Of a stretch of DNA of 64,000 nucleotides, positions 31,620 to 41,000 are shown one piece after another. Position 1 is the first letter of the stretch. The number at the start of each line of letters is the position of its first letter. The notes beneath the pieces are model-generated. The model was not told where the DNA came from. It did no database searches and saw only the letters and a program-made list of their open reading frames with translations. The DNA comes from Clostridia bacterium (lineage in GTDB: Bacteria; Bacillota; Clostridia; Christensenellales; SZUA-584): contig JABGQS010000001.1 of assembly GCA_018648645.1 (NCBI GenBank), forward strand, positions 62,001-126,000, written 5' to 3'. A program made the translations under genes and the position numbers.

Positions 31620-32330
31620 GTGCCAAAATATAATCGTGTAATTTTGAAGCTTAGTGGAGAAGCACTGTCGGGTAACGGCGGAATGGGATTTGACTTTGAC
31701 GTAATTAATCAAGTTGCCGACCAAGTAATTGAGGTTGCGAGGCTAGGTGTGCAGATTGGCATTACCGTGGGCGGCGGCAACATATGGCGCGGCAGAAGCG
31801 GCGTGGGTATGGACAGAACGACTGCGGACCATATGGGTATGCTGGCAACCGTTATCAACGCGCTTGCGATGCAAGACGCGCTTGAAAACAAGGGTATGCC
31901 GACACGCGTGTTGTCTGCGATAGAGATGCGCCAAATTGCAGAGCCGTACATAAGGCGCCGCGCTATGAGACATCTTGAAAAAGGCAGAGTCGTCATCTTT
32001 GGCTGCGGTACGGGTAACCCGTATTTTTCTACCGACACGGCTGCGGCTCTTAGAGCGGCAGAGGTTGAGGCAGATTTGATATTGTTGGCGAAGAATGTAG
32101 ACGGTGTGTACAACTGTGATCCTAAGAAGGACAAAGACGCAAAGAAGTACGACTTTATCAGCTACATTGATGTAATCAACCAAGGGCTTGACGTTATGGA
32201 TACGACGGCAGTTTCGCTGTGTATGGACAACGATATACCGATTATCTGCTTTGGTGTGGACGAGAAAGACGGCATAAAGAGAGTTGTTATGGGAGAACAT
32301 ATTGGGACCAAGATTAACTCTAGACCATAA
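31620..32330 (+). CDS. pyrH: UMP kinase
   Basis: Phosphorylates UMP to UDP in pyrimidine synthesis. The 236-residue amino-acid-kinase-fold protein starts [18 protein letters not shown] and has [33 protein letters not shown] and [10 protein letters not shown]. The GTG at 31620, with AAAGGAGAG upstream, is chosen; the longer frame from 31569 runs through the terminator hairpin. It begins the pyrH-frr-uppS run, and must be read through that terminator or from an unrecognised promoter. Confidence 0.96.
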   Translation: MPKYNRVILKLSGEALSGNGGMGFDFDVINQVADQVIEVARLGVQIGITVGGGNIWRGRSGVGMDRTTADHMGMLATVINALAMQDALENKGMPTRVLSAIEMRQIAEPYIRRRAMRHLEKGRVVIFGCGTGNPYFSTDTAAALRAAEVEADLILLAKNVDGVYNCDPKKDKDAKKYDFISYIDVINQGLDVMDTTAVSLCMDNDIPIICFGVDEKDGIKRVVMGEHIGTKINSRP

Positions 32331-32347
32331 ATAAAAGGAGGCAAAGC

Positions 32348-32911
32348 ATGTACGTAGAACATGAAGCGCTTGACAAAGCGAAAAGCAAAATGGATAAGAC
32401 CATTTCGGTTTTTAAGAGAGAACTGTCGCATATCCGAGCGGGCAGAGCGAATCCTCAGCTGCTTGACGGTGTGATGGTGGACTATTACGGCACACCGACG
32501 CCAATCAATCAAGTCGGCAATGTTTCGGCACCCGAGCCGCGTATGCTTATTGTCTCGGTGTGGGACACCTCGCTGATTACCGAGGTTGAAAAAGCGATTA
32601 TGAAAGCCAACATAGGTATTAACCCGAGCAACGATGGTAAGGTGATACGGCTTGTCATGCCCGAGCTTACCGAAGAGCGAAGAAAAGAGCTAGCAAAAAC
32701 GATACATAAAAAGGGCGAAGACGCAAAAGTGGCGGTTCGCAGCGTAAGGCGTGACGCGAACGATACGTTTAAAAAAGACAAGAAAAGCAGCGCCATTACA
32801 GAGGACGATCTTACTGATCTTGAGAGAGAGATTCAGGAAGCGACAGACAACCACACGAAAACGATTGACACGCTTGTTGCTGATAAAGAAGCAGAAATCA
32901 TGGAAGTATAG
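32348..32911 (+). CDS. frr: Ribosome recycling factor
   Basis: Splits post-termination ribosomes together with EF-G. The 187-residue length is typical, with conserved LSHIRAGRANPQLLDGVMVDYYG, TPINQVGNVSAPEPRMLIV and RLVMPELTEERRKELAKTIH. It follows pyrH by 17 bases with a GGAGG site. Its stop codon is followed immediately by the ATG of the next small gene. Confidence 0.97.
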   Translation: MYVEHEALDKAKSKMDKTISVFKRELSHIRAGRANPQLLDGVMVDYYGTPTPINQVGNVSAPEPRMLIVSVWDTSLITEVEKAIMKANIGINPSNDGKVIRLVMPELTEERRKELAKTIHKKGEDAKVAVRSVRRDANDTFKKDKKSSAITEDDLTDLEREIQEATDNHTKTIDTLVADKEAEIMEV

Positions 32912-33115
32912 ATGGAAAGCGTAATTGGACAGCAGGTCAGCGAAGCAAAGCAAAGGCTGGAAAGCCTTGGATTTGTTGTGCGAATAGTAGAGTATGAAAG
33001 CAGGCGTGGTATAGAGAACGCCGACTCAACGCGCGTCTTGCGGCAAAATGATATTGGCAACAACACAATAGAGCTGGTCGTGTCGCATTTTAAAACGCAT
33101 ATGAATGACGATTAG
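32912..33115 (+). CDS. Small stand-alone PASTA-domain-like protein
   Basis: A 67-residue protein whose start codon directly abuts the frr stop (TAGATG). The segment VIGQQVSEAKQRLESLGFVV, followed by NADSTRVLRQNDIGNNTIELVV, fits one PASTA domain, the module that senses peptidoglycan or muropeptides in PknB-type kinases and penicillin-binding proteins. Here there is no kinase, membrane anchor or signal peptide. Lying between frr and uppS it may be a cytoplasmic regulator, or a relic. The call rests on pattern, not a search. Confidence 0.65.
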   Translation: MESVIGQQVSEAKQRLESLGFVVRIVEYESRRGIENADSTRVLRQNDIGNNTIELVVSHFKTHMNDD

Positions 33116-33123
33116 GAGTTTTT

Positions 33124-33891
33124 TTGAGCCGATTTAGCAGGCTTCTTTTTGGCAATCGAAGCAAAAAAAGCAGCGATGACAGCGTTTATGGCAGCGTTGA
33201 CAAACGCAGGCTGCCCGTGCACGTTGCGGTGATTATGGACGGCAACGGCAGGTGGGCGAAAGCTAAGGGTTTGCCGCGCAGTGCCGGACATCGTGCCGGA
33301 GTAGAGCGCGTTCGCACGATTATCCGTATGAGCAGCGATATTGGTATCAAATACCTGACGCTGTATGCGTTTTCTACCGAGAACTGGAAGCGACCAAAGG
33401 CAGAGGTTAGCACGCTGATGCGGCTGTTGCTGGAGTATTTGCGTGACGAGCTGAGTGAGCTGAACGAGAAAAACGTGCGTATAAAAACGCTGGGCGATAT
33501 GTCGCGGCTGCCAAAAGAAGTGGCAGCAGAGGTGGCTCGTGCAACTTTTGCCACAAAGGACAACACCGGGCTTACGGTAAACATGGCTATTAACTATGGC
33601 GCGCGCCAAGAGATTGTGGGCGCGGTGAAAAGGGCTGTAAGCGAAGCGGTGGACACCGGGGAAATTGATGAGCAGTATGTATCGTCGCTGCTATATACGG
33701 CGGGTCAACCGGATCCCGATTTGATGATTAGAACGAGCGGAGAGAAGCGTTTAAGCAATTATCTTCTGTATCAGCTGGCGTACGCTGAGTTTTACTTTAC
33801 AGACACTCATTGGCCCGACTTTGATGAGAAGCAGTTTGCGATAGCACTGGATGATTTTGCGAAAAGAGACCGCCGATTCGGCGGGGCATAG
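33124..33891 (+). CDS. uppS: Isoprenyl transferase (undecaprenyl diphosphate synthase)
   Basis: Builds the C55 lipid carrier for cell-wall synthesis from isopentenyl and farnesyl diphosphates. The 255-residue product has the catalytic VIMDGNGRWAKAKGLPRSAGH near residues 38-58, LTLYAFSTENWKRP, and the C-terminal DLMIRTSGEKRLSNYLLYQ with EFYFTDTHWPDF. The start is TTG at 33124 with AGGAG upstream, adding about 30 residues before the core. cdsA begins 19 bases later. Confidence 0.96.
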   Translation: MSRFSRLLFGNRSKKSSDDSVYGSVDKRRLPVHVAVIMDGNGRWAKAKGLPRSAGHRAGVERVRTIIRMSSDIGIKYLTLYAFSTENWKRPKAEVSTLMRLLLEYLRDELSELNEKNVRIKTLGDMSRLPKEVAAEVARATFATKDNTGLTVNMAINYGARQEIVGAVKRAVSEAVDTGEIDEQYVSSLLYTAGQPDPDLMIRTSGEKRLSNYLLYQLAYAEFYFTDTHWPDFDEKQFAIALDDFAKRDRRFGGA

Positions 33892-33910
33892 AAGCTATGG
33901 AGGAATTGGC

Positions 33911-34717
33911 TTGGTAAAAAGAACACTAGTAGCACTTCCGGCGATTGCGTTGCTTGTAGCAACAGTATATTTTCACGGATTGTTTGCAAAAATAGTGATT
34001 AGTGCGATATCCGTTCTGTGCATGCACGAGATGATGAAGGTTGTACGGACCGGCGAGGACAAGCCGTTTTTGCCGATTGGGTATGCGTTTTCGGCGCTGC
34101 TATATCCGGTGTTTGAGTACTGCGGAGGATTTGTCGGGATAGCGATATTGTTTGCGCTTGCTGTGATGAGCGTGATGATAGTGCTTGTGTTTTCAGGGCG
34201 AAACTTTAACGATGGGTTGATGATTATTTTTGCGCTGGTTTACCCCGGCATGTTCACAGCGTTTTGGATAGCTATTTTCTGCATACCCGAAGCGGACACA
34301 TCGAGGTTTTTGATTGCGATGTTGTTTGTGACGGCTACGGTAACAGATTCCTTCGCATATTTTTGCGGAAGACTGTTTGGCAGGCATAAGCTGATCCCAA
34401 GGGTGAGTCCAAAGAAAACGGTTGAAGGTGCGATAGGCGGATTGGTTTTTGGAACGGCGTGCGTGACGCTGCTCGGGTACTATCTTCAGGGCGTGTTTGG
34501 ACTAAGCGTCGCATTCTACTGGTACATTGTGCTTGGGCTACTGCTTTCAGTATTGATGCAAATTGGGGATTTGAGCGCTTCGATAATAAAAAGAAGGTTT
34601 GGCGTGAAGGATTACGGCACATTTATGTCGGGGCACGGCGGCGCTATGGATAGGCTGGACAGCTCGCTTTTTGTCAGCCCGGTAATCTATCTATTTTATT
34701 TGATTGTAATACTATAA
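33911..34717 (+). CDS. cdsA: Phosphatidate cytidylyltransferase
   Basis: Makes CDP-diacylglycerol from phosphatidate and CTP at the membrane. The 268-residue protein has about seven transmembrane segments and the family signature KRRFGVKDYGTFMSGHGG followed by AMDRLDS near the C-terminus; the common PGHGG is SGHGG here. TTG at 33911 with GGAGG (33899-33903) is the likely start, since the longer frame overlaps uppS. dxr follows by nine bases. Confidence 0.94.
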   Translation: MVKRTLVALPAIALLVATVYFHGLFAKIVISAISVLCMHEMMKVVRTGEDKPFLPIGYAFSALLYPVFEYCGGFVGIAILFALAVMSVMIVLVFSGRNFNDGLMIIFALVYPGMFTAFWIAIFCIPEADTSRFLIAMLFVTATVTDSFAYFCGRLFGRHKLIPRVSPKKTVEGAIGGLVFGTACVTLLGYYLQGVFGLSVAFYWYIVLGLLLSVLMQIGDLSASIIKRRFGVKDYGTFMSGHGGAMDRLDSSLFVSPVIYLFYLIVIL

Positions 34718-34726
34718 GGAAATGAT

Positions 34727-35872
34727 ATGAAGAAAATTGCGATACTTGGCGCTACCGGCTCTATTGGCCGTCAAGCGCTCGACATAATTGAAAAAAACCC
34801 TGATTTGTTTACTGTGACAGCGCTTACTGCGCACAGGGATAGTGAGCAGCTTATCTCACTCGCCAAGAAATTTGGAGCGAAATACGTTGGGCTTACGGGC
34901 GTCAGCGGTGACATTGAGCTTGAAAAGAAGGTGCCAAAGGGTGTGGATGTTGGGTTTGGTATCCGCGCGCTTGTAGAATCTTGCGCAGCCGGCAACCCGG
35001 ACATCGTTTTGATTGCGGTGGTTGGTATTGCGGGGCTTCCTCCGCTGGTCGAGTGTCTGGAGCACGGCACGAACGTTGCGCTTGCCAACAAAGAATCGCT
35101 CGTTTGCGGCGGACACATTGTAAAAGAAAAGCAGAAGACGTCAAAGTCAGAGCTTTTCCCGGTAGACAGCGAGCTTTGTGCGGTGTATCAGTGCCTCAAA
35201 GGCGTGGACACCACCGGGCTGCGACGTGTGATATTAACTGCGTCGGGAGGACCGTTCTTTGACTGGAGCAAAGAAGACATTGCGAACGCGACGGTAGAGC
35301 AGGCGCTGCGTCACCCAAACTGGAACATGGGAAAAAAGATTACCGTAGACTGCGCGACGTACATGAACAAAGGACTTGAGATTATCGAAACCAAGTGGCT
35401 GTTTGACATTTCGCCCGAGATGATTGATGTGGTGGTGCACAGGCAAAGCATCATTCATTCTATGATTGAGTATAATGATGGGGCTGTGATTGCGCAGATG
35501 GGACCGACCGATATGCGTCAGCCGATACAATATGCATTTGGACACCCCGAACGCCTTGAGAGCGCAGTTGGGCATCTTGATTTTGCTTCACTGAAGTCGC
35601 TGACGTTTGACAAGCCAGACCTAAATAAGTTCCCGTGTCTGCGGCACGCGATGGACGCTATCAGTGAGGGCGGAGCTATGCCGGTGATACTAAACGCGGC
35701 GAACGAAGCTGCGGTCGAACTGTTTCTTGAACGCAAGATACCGTTTGGCGGAATAGAGCAGGCGGTGGCAAGCGCGATGAGCAAATTCGCGCATCTGAAA
35801 GCGGGTACGCTGCTCGAAATATACAACACCGACACTGAAGTAAAAAGATTTGTATATAATAATTTAAAATAG
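34727..35872 (+). CDS. dxr: 1-deoxy-D-xylulose 5-phosphate reductoisomerase
   Basis: Second step of the MEP isoprenoid pathway: DXP to MEP with NADPH. The 381-residue protein begins with the NADPH motif KKIAILGATGSIGRQALDII. It has ALANKESLVCGG, the metal- and substrate-binding PVDSELCAVYQCL and ILTASGGPF, and MNKGLEIIETKWLF. It lies in the usual cdsA-dxr-rseP-ispG order, so two MEP-pathway enzymes are encoded here. Confidence 0.97.
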   Translation: MKKIAILGATGSIGRQALDIIEKNPDLFTVTALTAHRDSEQLISLAKKFGAKYVGLTGVSGDIELEKKVPKGVDVGFGIRALVESCAAGNPDIVLIAVVGIAGLPPLVECLEHGTNVALANKESLVCGGHIVKEKQKTSKSELFPVDSELCAVYQCLKGVDTTGLRRVILTASGGPFFDWSKEDIANATVEQALRHPNWNMGKKITVDCATYMNKGLEIIETKWLFDISPEMIDVVVHRQSIIHSMIEYNDGAVIAQMGPTDMRQPIQYAFGHPERLESAVGHLDFASLKSLTFDKPDLNKFPCLRHAMDAISEGGAMPVILNAANEAAVELFLERKIPFGGIEQAVASAMSKFAHLKAGTLLEIYNTDTEVKRFVYNNLK

Positions 35873-35895
35873 TCTGCGTTTTAGCAGGTTTCTTG

Positions 35896-35904
35896 TGATA
35901 TAAT
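35896..35904 (+). promoter_or_regulatory. Possible extended -10 promoter before rseP
   Basis: TGATATAAT gives an extended -10 with TATAAT at 35899-35904. No good -35 is seen. It would allow rseP-ispG-polC to be transcribed apart from dxr. Confidence 0.45.
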
Positions 35905-35984
35905 AATAAACAGCAATTTGACGATTTGAAACTGGGCGCATATGCCCGGCATGTTTTTTGAGTTGCGGTAAAAGGAGGCATTTC

Positions 35985-37043
35985 TTGGACACATTTTTAT
36001 CGATAATAAGCATCATAGGCGCACTGGTCATTCTTGGAATCATTATTATGGTTCACGAGCTTGGACACTATAGCATTGGGCGGCTATGCAAAATAAGAAT
36101 TTTAGAGTTTTCCGTCGGCTTTGGACCAAAGATAAAGAGCTGGGTAAAAAACGGCATTATATATTCCATCCGCTGGATATGGCTCGGCGGTTTCACTAAG
36201 TTTTATGGTGAAGACGATGAGCTTGATGACACCGAAGCGTTTAACAAACAGCCGGCGGGCAGGCGTGCATTGACCATTGCTGCCGGTCCTGCGTTTAATA
36301 TCGTATTTGCGTTCTTGTTTGCAGTGTTGGTGCTGAGCGCTTTTGGCGAGTTTGTACCCGTAGTCAATGAGGTTTGGGAAGGCGGACCTGCACAGGAAGC
36401 CGGGATTCGAGAAGGCGACATTATTGTTGAAATGAACGGCGTGGATATTGACTTTATGATGGAGACTGCGGCGGCAGGGAGAAAAGCTAACGAGCAGAGC
36501 ATGACAATTACCGTTCTTCGAGGTGAGCAGGAGATATCATACGATTTAGAAAAACAGTATTTTGAAACATATGGTGAGCTGCAAATCGGCAGAAACATGG
36601 CAGGATTCTCATATACACATGAACCTACAACGTTTGGTTTTTTTGAGGCAATAGCGCTGTCGTTTAAATGGACGTTCTCTGCATTTAGGGAAACGGTGAT
36701 AGGATTTTTAGCTTTGTTCTCGGGCTTATTTGCGGGAGCAGTTCCTGAAGGAGTAAAGGGAATAGGAGGTATTGTTGAGGAACTTGGGTATGCGCTGCGA
36801 CAAAACTTTATGTATCTATTGCAGCTTTGCGCAGTGATTAACATAAGCCTTGCAGTGTTTAATATAGCCCCACTGCCTGCACTGGACGGAGGACGACTGG
36901 TATTTATCGGTATCGAGAAAGTGTTTAGAAAACCGGTGCCGAGAAAGGTAGAAGGAGTAATTCATTTTGTTGGAATCATATTATTGTTTGGCTTGATGGG
37001 ATTCTTCTTGTTCCGCGATGCAGTTGGATGGTTTGGTGGCTGA
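35985..37043 (+). CDS. rseP: RIP metalloprotease RseP (site-2 protease)
   Basis: Zinc intramembrane protease that cuts anti-sigma factors and signal-peptide remnants. Starting at TTG 35985 (GGAGG upstream), the 352-residue protein has the active site VHELGHYSIG (His24, Glu25, His28) in its first membrane helix and a PDZ domain at about 120-200 (EGGPAQEAGIREGDIIVEMNG). The C-terminal LDGG motif is NIAPLPALDGGRL. Four membrane segments are visible. Its stop is one base before the ispG start. Confidence 0.95.
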   Translation: MDTFLSIISIIGALVILGIIIMVHELGHYSIGRLCKIRILEFSVGFGPKIKSWVKNGIIYSIRWIWLGGFTKFYGEDDELDDTEAFNKQPAGRRALTIAAGPAFNIVFAFLFAVLVLSAFGEFVPVVNEVWEGGPAQEAGIREGDIIVEMNGVDIDFMMETAAAGRKANEQSMTITVLRGEQEISYDLEKQYFETYGELQIGRNMAGFSYTHEPTTFGFFEAIALSFKWTFSAFRETVIGFLALFSGLFAGAVPEGVKGIGGIVEELGYALRQNFMYLLQLCAVINISLAVFNIAPLPALDGGRLVFIGIEKVFRKPVPRKVEGVIHFVGIILLFGLMGFFLFRDAVGWFGG

Positions 37044-37044
37044 T

Positions 37045-38088
37045 ATGAAAAGCACAAGAGCGGTGCGTGTGGGCAACGTAGTAATCGGCGGGGACAATCC
37101 CGTGCTGATTCAGTCGATGACCAACACGGACACATGCGATATAGATAAGACGCTGGCGCAGATTGAGGCGTTGACTGCAGCGGGCTGTGAGGCGGTTCGA
37201 TGTACGTTCAACAATGCGGAGTGCGCCGATGCGTTTAAGCAAATAAAAAAGAGCATTGATATTCCGTTGATTGCGGATGTGCATTTTGACCACGAGCTTG
37301 CGATCTTAGCGCTACAAAACGGTGCTGACAAAGTGCGCATTAATCCCGGAAACATAGGCGGGCAGGCAGAGCTTGAAAAGGTTGTGCAGTGCGCGAAGGG
37401 GCTAGGCAAAGCGATACGGGTCGGAGTGAATTCGGGTTCGCTCGAGAAGCAGATACAAGACGAGTATGGTGTGAGCGCAAAAGCGCTGGCGATGAGCGCA
37501 GTAAACAGTGTGCGGTTTGTACATAGCTTAGGGTTTTATGACGTTGTGGCTTCGATTAAGTCGTCGTCTGTGCCCGTGTGTGTGGAGGCATGCAGGATGT
37601 TTGCAGAGCAGTGCGACGCTCCGCAGCATATCGGCATAACCGAAGCGGGCACGTACAACAATGCAATAATCAAATCGGCAGTCGGGCTTGGTGCGCTGCT
37701 GCTGGATGGCATCGGCGATACAATTCGTGTTTCCATTACGGGAGACCCGGTGTATGAAATTGAGGCAGCTCAGCGGATATTGCAAAGCGCGGGGATACGC
37801 ACGTTTTTCCCCGAGGTTATAAGCTGCCCGACGTGCGGACGCACAAAAATTGACGTGTCCGAGTTGGCAGAAAAGGTCGAGGCTATTTTGCAAGCGGAGA
37901 ATAAACGCATTACGGCGGCGGTTATGGGATGCGCGGTCAACGGACCCGGTGAAGCAAAGCACGCGGACATCGGTATTGCGGGCGGCGGGAAAAAGGCAGC
38001 GCTGTTTGCAAAGGGCGAGCTTGTGGGTACATACGAGCAGGGCGATGTGTTGGAAGCATTTACTTCATATATTAGACAGAATTTTTAG
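37045..38088 (+). CDS. ispG: 4-hydroxy-3-methylbut-2-enyl diphosphate synthase (flavodoxin/ferredoxin)
   Basis: Iron-sulfur enzyme of the MEP pathway. The 347-residue product from the ATG at 37045 has the TIM-barrel start VRVGNVVIGGDNPVLIQSMT and IPLIADVHFDHELAI. The [4Fe-4S] cysteines are in SCPTCGRTKID and MGCAVNGPGEA, and the C-terminal reductase-like domain is normal. An ATG at 37018 would lie inside rseP and lacks a site. polC begins 11 bases downstream. Confidence 0.96.
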   Translation: MKSTRAVRVGNVVIGGDNPVLIQSMTNTDTCDIDKTLAQIEALTAAGCEAVRCTFNNAECADAFKQIKKSIDIPLIADVHFDHELAILALQNGADKVRINPGNIGGQAELEKVVQCAKGLGKAIRVGVNSGSLEKQIQDEYGVSAKALAMSAVNSVRFVHSLGFYDVVASIKSSSVPVCVEACRMFAEQCDAPQHIGITEAGTYNNAIIKSAVGLGALLLDGIGDTIRVSITGDPVYEIEAAQRILQSAGIRTFFPEVISCPTCGRTKIDVSELAEKVEAILQAENKRITAAVMGCAVNGPGEAKHADIGIAGGGKKAALFAKGELVGTYEQGDVLEAFTSYIRQNF

Positions 38089-38099
38089 GGGGAAGACGG

Positions 38100-41000
38100 T
38101 TGGCACAGAACGATTTCTTTAAAACGCTGATAGACGCAGTAAAGGTTGATGAGCGATTTGAGCTGGAGTTTGTTCGGATACAGCACGATGTAGCCGGGGG
38201 CTTTTTTTTGATTCATTTTACGAGCAAAGTGCTGCCGCCTGCGCTCTATCTTCAAATAGAAAAGTTTGTTAGGAAAACTGTTGGTGCAAAGACAAAGATA
38301 TTTATCGCGTATTCTGATGTAGAGCAGCACAGTGACGAGCAGATATTCACACACATCAAAGAGCTGTGCTGCGAAAAGCGACAGTCATTAACGCCGTTTT
38401 TGGTACGCGCACAAATGAGCCGAGAAAAGCATGTGATAAGCATTGCGTTTGCGGACGACTTTGGCAGAGATATATTCAGCTCTAGCGGGCTTGATATGTA
38501 TATCGAAGACTATTTTTCGCGGTGTTTTAACCAAAAGGTGAAACTGAAAACAGACAGGCACTTTGACGGCAAAAGTGAAACGCACAAGCTGGCGGATGCT
38601 CAGAAAGAGATGCTGAAGCAATCGGCAAAAGTGATGGAAGAGAAGGAAGAGAAGCAAGACAAGCCCGAAAGCGAAGCGCAAAGCAAGAAAAAGGGCGGGT
38701 TGCTGCACGGCAAAGCGATTGAGCGCGAGCCGATGCCCATCAGCAAAATTGAAGAGCTGACAGGACCATGTGCTATTGTCGGAAACGTGCTTGGCATCAA
38801 GTCGTTTGACATAAAGAACGAGGCGCGCGGGAAAAAGTCGATTCTCATATTCAATGTGACGGATTTTACCTCGACAATTACTTGCAAGGCATTCGTGAGC
38901 AGAATTAAATGCGAGACGCTTAAAAAGTCGCTGAAAAATGCCGGTGCGGTAAAGGTGGAAGGCAGGTCGCGATACGACGATTACAGCCGGGAAATCTGCG
39001 TGATGGTGAACAATATCGAAGCGACGCATGCAGCCCGGCGCGAGGACAACGCGAAGGTGAAGCGAGTTGAGCTGCACATGCACACAAACATGAGCGCGCT
39101 TGACGGCGTGGCGGACGAAAAAGCGGTGGTTTTGCGCGCGGCTGAGTTTGGACACGATGCGATAGCGATTACCGATCACGGTGTTGTGCAGGCGTTTCCA
39201 AAAGCGTTTGACACGGCGAACAAGTGCAAAATCAAAGTGATATACGGCATGGAAGCGTATATGATTGACGATACGAATGACACTTTTACCGAGCAGTTTG
39301 AGCACGAGTATATCGTGTTTGACCTTGAGACGACGGGGCTGAAACCGCAGCAAAACGGCATCACCGAGATTGGCGCTGTGCGGTGGCGCGATGGCGAGAT
39401 TATCGACACATTTAACACGTTTGTAAACCCCGGACAGCCAATAAGTGCGGAGATTACGCGCGTGACGGGCATCACAAACGAGATGGTGGCGGACGCGCCG
39501 AACATGGGCGAGGCGCTAAGCGCGTTCAAGAAGTATATCGGTGACGGGGTTTTGGCCGCGCACAATGCTCCGTTTGATATGAGTTTTATCAACAAGCACG
39601 GGGACGACAACGATATTGATTTTGACAACGAGTGTTTGGATACGGTTCCGTTATTTCGGCGCGCGATGCCGGGGCACAGATCGTACAGCCTTGGCAAGCT
39701 TGCGGCAGACCTTGGTATCAAACTGCGACACCACCGCGCGCAGGATGACGCCGAGTGCACGGCGAAGATTCTCTCGATGGCGATTGACGCGATTAGGCAG
39801 GGAAACCGGAAAGCAAAGGATAGCACGAGCTTTCATGTGATATTGTTGTGCAAAGATAAAACGGGACTTTTTAATCTGTATAAGCTGGTGAGCGAGTCGC
39901 ACATCAACCATTTTTATCGGCGTCCGCGCATACCAAAGACGCTGCTTGAAGAACATCGAGAAGGATTGATTGTTGGAACCGCTTGCGAGGCGGGCGAGCT
40001 GATTACCGCGATACTTGGTAATAAGTCGGACCAGGAAATTGAGCGCATTGCGCAGTTTTATGACTATCTTGAGATACAGCCCGATTGCAACAATGCGTTT
40101 ATGGTGCGCGATGGCAAACTGCGAAACATGGAAGCCGTGCGCGACATTACGAGAAAGATTGTTGCGCTGGGTGAGCGTATCGACAAGAGCGTTGTGGCAA
40201 CGTGCGACGCGCATTTTATCGAACCGAATGACGAGTATTTCCGGCGCATATTGATGCACGGGCAGGGGTACAGAGACGCGGACGAGCAGGCAGCGCTGTT
40301 CTTTAGGACAACGGACGAGATGCTTGAGCAGTTCGCTTATCTCGGCGAGGAAAAAGCGTATGAGGTTGTTGTAGAGAACACGCGAGCGATTGCGGAGCAG
40401 ATAGGGAGGATACAACTGCTGCCCGACGAACCTGCGATGCCCGAGATTGACGGTGCGGCAGAAAAGCTTGAAAAAATGGCGTTTGACAACGCAAAGGCGA
40501 TGTACGGAGACGAGCTGCCGGATATCGTGAACGATCGGTTGACGTATGAGCTTGATTCGATTATAAAACACGGGTACGGGGTGTTGTATTATATCGCGTA
40601 TGAGCTGGTGAAACACTCGCTTGAGAACGGATATCTCGTTGGGTCGCGTGGCTCGGTCGGCTCTTCGTTTGCTGCGACGATGTCGGGGATTACCGAGGTG
40701 AACCCGCTGCCGCCGCACTACGTGTGCCCAAAGTGCAAGCATAGCGATTTTGACGTGGATGCGCATAGCTATACATGCGGACCGGACTTGCCGAGCAAGG
40801 ATTGCCCAGAGTGCGGCACGGAATATAGCCGAGAGGGCTTTGGTATACCGTTTGCTGTTTTCCTCGGCATCAATGCCGACAAGGTGCCGGACATAGATTT
40901 GAATTTTTCTGGCGAGTATCAACCGCAAGCGCACAAGTTTACTGTCGATTATTTTGGCGAGGACTATGTGTTCCGCGCAGGCACAATAAGCAGCATTGCT

